DNA of 46,730 bases from CAYSTL01 sp964516805 (GTDB lineage: Archaea; Thermoplasmatota; Thermoplasmata; Halarchaeoplasmatales; Halarchaeoplasmataceae). Position 1 is the stretch's first letter. Every line of letters begins with the position of its first letter. This document shows positions 41,825 through 46,730 of the stretch, piece after piece. The notes beneath the pieces are model-generated. The model searched no databases and had not been told where the DNA came from. It saw nothing but the letters and a program-made list of their open reading frames with translations. The stretch is taken from positions 1 to 46,730 of the forward strand of contig CAZEXI010000011.1 of NCBI GenBank assembly GCA_964516805.1. The letters run 5' to 3'. Made by a program: the position numbers and the translations under genes.

Positions 41825-43735
41825 ATGACTGGATATTGGAAAAGAATACTTGATGTAGATTTGACGGATAACGAAACAAAAATTAGAGAACCTTCTGAAG
41901 AATTTTTAAGAAAGTATATAGGAGGAGCTGGTTTCACTACTAAAATCATATATGATGAGGTTGAACCTGGGACTGATCCTCTGGGCCCAGATAACGTTTT
42001 AGTCGTTGGCCCGGGTAATTTATTAGGTCCAAAGATTCCAACTGGCTCTAAAACTACATTTGGTTTTAAGGCTCCAGAAACGGGAGGATATGGTAAAGCC
42101 GTAGTAGGAGCTAAATTGGGGGATGCTCTTAGAAAAGCTGGATATGACGCATTGGTCATTAAAGGTAAAGCAGATGAGCCAAAGTTGCTGGTAATAGAAG
42201 ATGATGAAGTAACTATAGAGGATGCAGATCACCTTTGGGGATTAGATACTAGAGAAGCCGGTGAGAAGATAGAAGAAGAATACAATCGTTTCAGAACAGC
42301 TTTCATAGGCCCCTCGGGAGAAAAACTTTCCAAAATAGCAATGATTGAATGTGAAGATCGTCAGGCAGGAAGAGGCGGTGGGGGAGCTGTCATGGGCTCT
42401 AAAAACCTCAAAGGAATCGCTGTTAAAGGAACAAAAGATATACCTATTCATGATGAAGAAAAGCTTGACGAATTGATTCAAAAATGGCGGAAGATAACAA
42501 CTGGTGGAGGCGAATCAGAAGACGAAAGCTTTGATCCACAGGACGCCATGGATTATGGAACCGGAGAAGCGGTCCATGCTAAAAATCAAGTTTATGGTTG
42601 TTTTCCAACTAAGAATTGGCAAGCAGGATACTTCAAGAGAGCTTTCGATAATCTAGAAGGTAAGGATAGGGATCGTTTAACTATCGATCCGAGATATTGG
42701 ACTGATATCTACAGGAATGGAAGGAGACCTTGTCCATACTGTACTAAACCGTGCAGTCAATACTTTGTAGCTGAAGATACACCTTATGGGGATATAGAAG
42801 TAGATGGACCTGAATATGAAACCCAGCATTCTTTTGGTGGAGCATGTGAGATTGATGATGTTGAAGCGGTTGCTAAAGCCAATGAAATATGTGATAAGTT
42901 AGGTCTTGATACTATTTCTGCGGGTCTTGCTATTTCATGGGCAATGGAAGCTTATGAAAAAGGATTATTAGAGACAGATTTAGACCTTGAGTTTGGAAAT
43001 GCTGATGCAATGTTAGAAGCACTAAGACGATTGGCATATAAAGAAGGAGACCTTGGTGAATTGTTAGGTGATGGCGTAGCTGATGCTGCTAGAAAATTAG
43101 GGCATGACTCGGAAAAGTTTGCAATACATGTAAAAGGCATGCCGCCAGCTGGATTCGAAGTGAGAGGCTTAAAAGGAATGGCTCTCGCTTTTGCTGTATC
43201 GCCAAAAGGTGCGGACCACGTTACTTCTTGTCTGTACGCTTTAGAGATGGCTGGAAGTTTCTGGGATTTTGAAGATTACGATCGAACAACATTGGAAGGA
43301 AAATCGATAGCCTTGAAAGCCATGGAAGATCTGATGATGCTCTATGATATAACTGGTGTGTGTAAATTCTCTAGAGGTCTGATGTTCGATGAAGGACTTC
43401 TTGAACTGGTCAATGCAGCAACTGGATTTGATATGGGCATATCTGAATTCTTAACAGTCGGTGAAAGAGTCTATAATTTGTCTAAAGCGTTCAACATAAG
43501 AGAAGGATTCGGCAGAAAGGACGATACATTACCAGATAGAATATTTGAAGATCCAGTTATATATGGTCCCACAGAAGGTGAAAAGATATCCCGGAGAAGG
43601 TTTGAAGAAGAACTTGACAGGTATTATCAAGTGAGAGGTTGGGATGAAGAAGGAGTCCCAATGAAAAGGACTCTTCATGAGCTAGAGTTACCAGAGGTAG
43701 CTGAAGATGTCGGTTCTAAAAAAGAGAGTTTTTAA
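41825..43735 (+). CDS. aor: Aldehyde ferredoxin oxidoreductase (tungsten pterin)
   Basis: Oxidises aldehydes to carboxylic acids with ferredoxin as acceptor. The 636 residues have the AOR N-terminal domain (YIGGAGFTTKIIYDE, GPGNLLGPKIPTGSKTTFGFKAPETGGYGKA) and the pterin-binding IGPSGEKLSKIAMIECEDRQAGRGGGGAVMGSKNLK. The [4Fe-4S] ligands are Cys303-x2-Cys306-x3-Cys310, and Cys513 matches the distant fourth ligand (Cys494 in Pyrococcus). GPEYETQHSFGG and GLDTISAGL are further family marks. The gene is alone; no moaD-like or ferredoxin gene is adjacent. It probably works in amino-acid fermentation, with substrate undetermined. Confidence 0.95.
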   Translation: MTGYWKRILDVDLTDNETKIREPSEEFLRKYIGGAGFTTKIIYDEVEPGTDPLGPDNVLVVGPGNLLGPKIPTGSKTTFGFKAPETGGYGKAVVGAKLGDALRKAGYDALVIKGKADEPKLLVIEDDEVTIEDADHLWGLDTREAGEKIEEEYNRFRTAFIGPSGEKLSKIAMIECEDRQAGRGGGGAVMGSKNLKGIAVKGTKDIPIHDEEKLDELIQKWRKITTGGGESEDESFDPQDAMDYGTGEAVHAKNQVYGCFPTKNWQAGYFKRAFDNLEGKDRDRLTIDPRYWTDIYRNGRRPCPYCTKPCSQYFVAEDTPYGDIEVDGPEYETQHSFGGACEIDDVEAVAKANEICDKLGLDTISAGLAISWAMEAYEKGLLETDLDLEFGNADAMLEALRRLAYKEGDLGELLGDGVADAARKLGHDSEKFAIHVKGMPPAGFEVRGLKGMALAFAVSPKGADHVTSCLYALEMAGSFWDFEDYDRTTLEGKSIALKAMEDLMMLYDITGVCKFSRGLMFDEGLLELVNAATGFDMGISEFLTVGERVYNLSKAFNIREGFGRKDDTLPDRIFEDPVIYGPTEGEKISRRRFEEELDRYYQVRGWDEEGVPMKRTLHELELPEVAEDVGSKKESF

Positions 43736-43740
43736 TCAAC

Positions 43741-43762
43741 TCTCATTTTTTCTTGTTTTTTT
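43741..43762 (+). terminator. T-rich terminator after aldehyde ferredoxin oxidoreductase
   Basis: Runs of six and seven T follow the stop codon within about 25 bases, the typical archaeal termination signal, before the promoter of the small membrane protein. Confidence 0.45.
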
Positions 43763-43812
43763 GAAATTAAAAAATCATAAAAATTATAAGATGTGCGACA
43801 TTTATTGTCTAG

Positions 43813-44028
43813 ATGAATGGTAAGGAGATAGGTATAAAATTTGGTATTTTAGCTGCTATTATTATGGCTTGGGTTCTTTACTTAGTTGATGTTTTGGATA
43901 TGTGTATGTCTTTGATAATCCTATTGATTCTTACTTTTATCGGAGTTTATCTCTTTGTAAGTATGAGAAAATCAGAAAAGAGAGATAAAGCTAAACAAAA
44001 TTATTACCTTAGATGGCCAGGTGAATGA
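43813..44028 (+). CDS. Small two-helix membrane protein
   Basis: A 71-residue protein with two hydrophobic helices (FGILAAIIMAWVLYLVDVL and MSLIILLILTFIGVYLFV) and a basic C-terminal tail (MRKSEKRDKAKQN). No family recognised. A TATA-like aaaattataag about 25 bases before the ATG suggests a leaderless mRNA. Clear topology and a start well placed relative to the promoter favour a real gene. Confidence 0.6.
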   Translation: MNGKEIGIKFGILAAIIMAWVLYLVDVLDMCMSLIILLILTFIGVYLFVSMRKSEKRDKAKQNYYLRWPGE

Positions 44029-44304
44029 AATAGGTTTGATAAAATCTGAAAGGATCTAGATAATCATTTAGTAAGGCCTATCGAAGATCTAGATAAACAA
44101 GTTTATCATCTCTACTCCAGAAAATATAATATTTTCCGTATATCGATGGAAAATCTTTTAGATTTTCCAGTAGACCTCGAATAAATTCTCGGGATAGCCC
44201 AACACGTTTTTAGTGCAGTTTTTTTACAAAAAAGTGCGCAGTAACTCGCTGACGCTCGCTACTTCTTTCAATAACTTTTCTCACTACGCTCGAAAAGTAA
44301 TTGA
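44029..44304. repeat. Repeat-rich intergenic region downstream of tRNA-Leu
   Basis: No gene. It contains a direct repeat (GATCTAGATAA twice, near 44055 and 44090) and perfect inverted repeats GAAAATAT-A-ATATTTTC (44120-44136) and TGGAAAATC-TTTTA-GATTTTCCA (44147-44169). Nearer the tRNA is a hairpin ACTTTTC...GAAAAGT (about 44274-44298) whose loop holds CACTACGCTC, with CTGACGCTCG close by. The dense palindromes suggest a mobile or RNA-encoding remnant, or a chain of terminators. Confidence 0.55.
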
Positions 44305-44389
44305 TGCGAGGGAAGGGATTTGAACCCTTGGACCCCTACAGGACAAGGCCCTGAACCTTGCGCCGTTGGCCATGCTTGGCTACCCTCGC
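44305..44389 (-). tRNA. tRNA-Leu (anticodon CAG)
   Basis: An 85-base class II tRNA. The acceptor stem is GCGAGGG/CCCTCGC with discriminator A; the anticodon stem CAAGG/CCTTG encloses loop TTCAGGG (anticodon CAG, 44353-44351 on the minus strand); a long variable arm (about TCCTGTAGGGG) and a T arm AAGGG-TTCAAAT-CCCTT follow. CCA is not encoded; no intron. Confidence 0.95.
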
Positions 44390-44472
44390 CATAGAAAAAT
44401 CATTCTCAATTTTTCTCTGTAATGAAAAAACTAATTATAGAAGAATATAAGAAAATTGTTGTTAAAAGTGTT

Positions 44473-45393
44473 TTATCCTGCTTTTTCTATGGATATGATC
44501 TCTACATTGAATCTAAGGGTCTTACCCATGACTTCCTCGTTGAAATCAATCACGATGTTATCATCATTGTTTTCGACTACTATTCCAGCAGGTTTTGGAT
44601 TTTGACCTGCATTACTTTTGATAGAGGATACGTCGTTAAATCGAGTATATTCTTTTCCTATATGGTCTGCATCAACTTCAGTTCCGAGTTCTACATGATT
44701 TCTTACTTTGATTATGCCTTTTCCATCATTAGCGTTTGAATCTATAGAGATCACTTCAGAAGTCCAGCCTGAATCACCTTTTACATAGGAAGAATATTCT
44801 TTACCCATATCAGGTTCGTTTCTTAACACAACCGTATCGCCTTCGATTGATATGACAGATTTAGTCCATCCCCAGAATTGATCTTTTACCGTTACCCTGC
44901 CGGAAAGACCAACTTCATATCTATTATTGAATTCTGTCTTGTTCATAGTTTCATAGACAGGTACTGTTTGGGTTTTATCTATTTTGAATAACAATTTGTC
45001 TGAAGCAGATCCATAGCCTTCTGAAGGCGGTACCAAGAATGTTTTTCTTTCTCCTTCTTCCATTCCTTTAATGTTTTTATTCCATCCTTCTATAACACCT
45101 TGTCCAAGAGTGAAAGTATATGGTTCACCTCTTCCACCTTCTCTGTAGGTAACTATTTTTTTACCAGTTACACTTTTGTATGATGTATCGAACACTCTCC
45201 ATTCGTCTCCATAAATCCTTTCATCCTGTAGCCAGCCAGTATAATCAACTGTAACCTTATCTCCAACATCTGCTTTTACTGTTTCTTCACCAGAGTCGTC
45301 TTCGGAGAAATACAGTTGGTTTGCTGCTAATATACCTCCCGCGGAGGTGCCTATTACGATTAGTATTACCAGGATAGTCATCCACTTTTTCAT
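44473..45393 (-). CDS. Membrane-anchored FKBP-type peptidyl-prolyl isomerase (SlyD-like)
   Basis: A 306-residue prolyl isomerase acting outside the membrane. An N-terminal signal anchor (MTILVILIVIGTSAGGILAA) precedes an FKBP domain: KVTVDYTGWLQD, VFDTSY, FTLGQGVIEGWNKNIKGMEEGERKTFLVPPSEGYG. An insert (about 125-275) contains two similar segments (SVISIEGDTVVLRN and EVISIDSNANDGKG, each followed by MGKEYSSY- or IGKEYTRF-like text), so it is internally repeated. The frame ends GKTLRFNVEIISIEKAG, typical of archaeal SlyD-like FKBPs. It would help fold exported proteins such as the nearby peptidases, an inference. Confidence 0.9.
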   Translation of the reverse strand: MKKWMTILVILIVIGTSAGGILAANQLYFSEDDSGEETVKADVGDKVTVDYTGWLQDERIYGDEWRVFDTSYKSVTGKKIVTYREGGRGEPYTFTLGQGVIEGWNKNIKGMEEGERKTFLVPPSEGYGSASDKLLFKIDKTQTVPVYETMNKTEFNNRYEVGLSGRVTVKDQFWGWTKSVISIEGDTVVLRNEPDMGKEYSSYVKGDSGWTSEVISIDSNANDGKGIIKVRNHVELGTEVDADHIGKEYTRFNDVSSIKSNAGQNPKPAGIVVENNDDNIVIDFNEEVMGKTLRFNVEIISIEKAG

Positions 45394-45485
45394 AAAGAAT
45401 CAATGGTTGAAAAAAAGAGATGTATAATAAATGTTGTGGAATATTTGAGCTAAAATTACTATATTTCGAGGGAATTTTTGATTAA

Positions 45486-45494
45486 AATTATATA
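45486..45494 (+). promoter_or_regulatory. TATA box of purA
   Basis: AATTATATA ends 28 bases before the purA ATG, the spacing expected if transcription begins at the start codon. No Shine-Dalgarno sequence is present, so a leaderless mRNA is likely. Confidence 0.55.
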
Positions 45495-45522
45495 CAATCA
45501 ATCACTCAAGATTCATGATAAT

Positions 45523-46730
45523 ATGGGTTCCGTAACCGTAGTCGGTACACAATGGGGTGACGAAGGAAAAGGTAAAGTCACCGATTATTACGCCGAAGAT
45601 GCTGATTATATAGTACGATTTCAAGGTGGGAATAATGCAGGACATACGATAGTTTTTGATGACAAAACCTTCAAACTTCATCTCATACCTTCGGGTATTT
45701 TTAGAGATGAAAAAACAGCGGTCATAGGTAATGGAGTAGTTGTCGATCCAGAGGTTTTATTGAGTGAGATAGAAGACCTTGAAGAGAGAGGTATCAATAC
45801 TGAAAATCTACTACTATCGGATAGGGCCAATTTGATTATGCCTTATCATAGAGAGATGGACGAGTTAGAAGAAAAGATGAAGGGCAAATTAGCAGCAGGA
45901 ACAACTAAAAGAGGGATAGGTCCCTGCTACCAAGATAAAGTTGGTAGATTTGGTATAAGAGTTGCAGATCTCTACAATCCAGAGGCGTTAAGAAACAAAT
46001 TAGAAACTGTTGTCCCAATAAAAAATAAGATTTTTGAAGCTTATGGTGAAGATAAGCATTTCGATGTGGATGCACTGCATGATCAATATATAGAATACGG
46101 TAAACTTTTAGAGAAATATGTAACAGACGTGTCAGTAGAATTAGATAGAGCTTTCAAAGAGAAAAAAGAGGTACTTTTTGAAGGAGCACAAGGTACGCAC
46201 ATAGATATCGAACATGGTGTTTATCCCTATACTACTTCTTCTCATACAATCTCAGGAGGAGCATGTATCGGTTCTGGTGTAGGTCCTAAAAAAATAGATG
46301 AGATTATAGGCGTGGTTAAAGCATATACATCGAGAGTTGGAACTGGTCCTTTCCCAGCAGAATTAGAAGATGAGACTGGAGACCACATCCGTGAAAAAGG
46401 AGGAGAATACGGAACGACAACAGGTAGACCTAGAAGATGCGGTTGGCTCGATCTAGTGATGATAAAGTTATCGACTAGAGTGAATTCATTGACAGGATTA
46501 GCTGTGACGAACCTTGATGTTCTAGAAGGTCTTGATGAGATAAAGATATGCACACATTACGAGCATGAAGGTGAAAAGATAGAACATTTCCCAGCTGATA
46601 TAGAAGCACTCTACGACTACGAACCTGTTTACAGAACATTCGATGGTTGGGAAGAACAGGATTGGTCTGATATTGTAGATAAAGGCTACGATGCCTTACC
46701 GGAAAATATGAAAAAATACCTTGATTTCAT
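45523..46730 (+). CDS. purA: Adenylosuccinate synthetase, 3' end beyond window
   Basis: Makes adenylosuccinate from IMP, aspartate and GTP, the first AMP-specific step. The frame stays open to the window edge (402 codons). The N-terminal GTQWGDEGKGKVTDYYA is the catalytic P-loop, followed by FQGGNNAGHT, the IMP-binding TTKRGIGPCYQDKVGRFGIR, FEGAQGTHIDIEHG and TGRPRRCGWLDLVMIK. Already over 400 residues, it is the bacterial/eukaryotic-length form rather than the short (about 340-residue) form of some archaea. Confidence 0.97.
   Translation, partial: MGSVTVVGTQWGDEGKGKVTDYYAEDADYIVRFQGGNNAGHTIVFDDKTFKLHLIPSGIFRDEKTAVIGNGVVVDPEVLLSEIEDLEERGINTENLLLSDRANLIMPYHREMDELEEKMKGKLAAGTTKRGIGPCYQDKVGRFGIRVADLYNPEALRNKLETVVPIKNKIFEAYGEDKHFDVDALHDQYIEYGKLLEKYVTDVSVELDRAFKEKKEVLFEGAQGTHIDIEHGVYPYTTSSHTISGGACIGSGVGPKKIDEIIGVVKAYTSRVGTGPFPAELEDETGDHIREKGGEYGTTTGRPRRCGWLDLVMIKLSTRVNSLTGLAVTNLDVLEGLDEIKICTHYEHEGEKIEHFPADIEALYDYEPVYRTFDGWEEQDWSDIVDKGYDALPENMKKYLDF

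Noticed and set aside
44422..44739. 105-residue plus-strand frame overlapping the FKBP gene
   Set aside because: Mostly antisense to a clear gene; hydrophobic aromatic-rich translation without family signs.
1..46730. CRISPR array, insertion sequence, integrase or phage genes
   Set aside because: No regularly spaced repeat units and no transposase, integrase or phage structural motifs were seen in any frame; the repeats found are isolated palindromes or gene-end duplicates.

Overview
The window is about 46.7 kb of AT-rich archaeal DNA. Archaeal markers are an archaeal EF-1 alpha, a class II HMG-CoA reductase, a geranylgeranyl reductase, a tetraether-synthase-like radical SAM protein, an Sm-like protein, TrmB and Lrp regulators, prepilin-type type IV pilins, tRNAs without an encoded CCA end, and TATA boxes 25-35 bases before start codons, which suggests leaderless transcripts. 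Secreted C25-type peptidases with PKD and NosD-like repeats and a C-terminal PGF-membrane-basic tail, plus large winged-helix/P-loop/TPR regulators, point by inference to Thermoplasmatota (Thermoplasmata-related). Many proteins are rich in Asp and Glu, which would fit a marine or saline setting. No phage, insertion sequence or CRISPR array was seen.

Layout. 1-1.65 kb: three tandem pilin genes, the first cut by the window edge; the second and third share a nearly identical leader with a hairpin before the ribosome binding site. 1.7-2.4 kb: two paralogous Lys-rich coiled-coil proteins. 2.36-5.2 kb: HMG-CoA reductase flanked on each side by a VapBC-like toxin-antitoxin pair; a short duplicate of the HMG-CoA reductase 3' end lies beyond the left pair. 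5.2-6.2 kb: KptA and an Sm-like protein. 6.2-9.3 kb: ABC ATPase, permease and a TPR protein, overlapping. 9.3-12.6 kb: a lipid operon (tetraether-synthase-like radical SAM, 2[4Fe-4S] ferredoxin, geranylgeranyl reductase, DUF2085 membrane protein), divergent from a TrmB regulator. 13.4-15.5 kb: Lrp regulator and a DHH/RecJ-like nuclease. 15.6-23.4 kb: two paralogous 834/835-residue regulators, then an AIR-synthase-like protein, ThiE and ThiL. 23.5-26.5 kb: ArsR-like regulator, GNAT, EF-1 alpha, ribosomal protein S10, tRNA-Ala. 26.9-29.2 kb: a second ABC exporter. 29.3-33.8 kb: a lactate module (FAD-linked D-lactate dehydrogenase and LarA-like racemase, convergent with EtfA/EtfB). 34-41.6 kb: two large secreted C25-like peptidases. 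41.8-46.7 kb: aldehyde ferredoxin oxidoreductase, a small membrane protein, a repeat-rich gap, tRNA-Leu, a membrane-anchored FKBP, and adenylosuccinate synthetase running off the right edge.

How it fits together. HMG-CoA reductase starts the isoprenoid pathway whose products are saturated by geranylgeranyl reductase and, by inference, joined by the tetraether synthase. The lactate module reads as racemization of L-lactate followed by flavin-based electron-confurcating oxidation. Secreted peptidases, amino-acid-type fermentation (aldehyde ferredoxin oxidoreductase) and lactate oxidation suggest an anaerobic heterotroph. The most distinctive observations are the equally long regulator pair in which one copy has lost both NTPase motifs, the ferredoxin-coupled lipid operon, the toxin-antitoxin pair between two copies of the HMG-CoA reductase end, the toxin without a normal start before its first catalytic Asp, and repeat-rich DNA directly after both tRNA genes.
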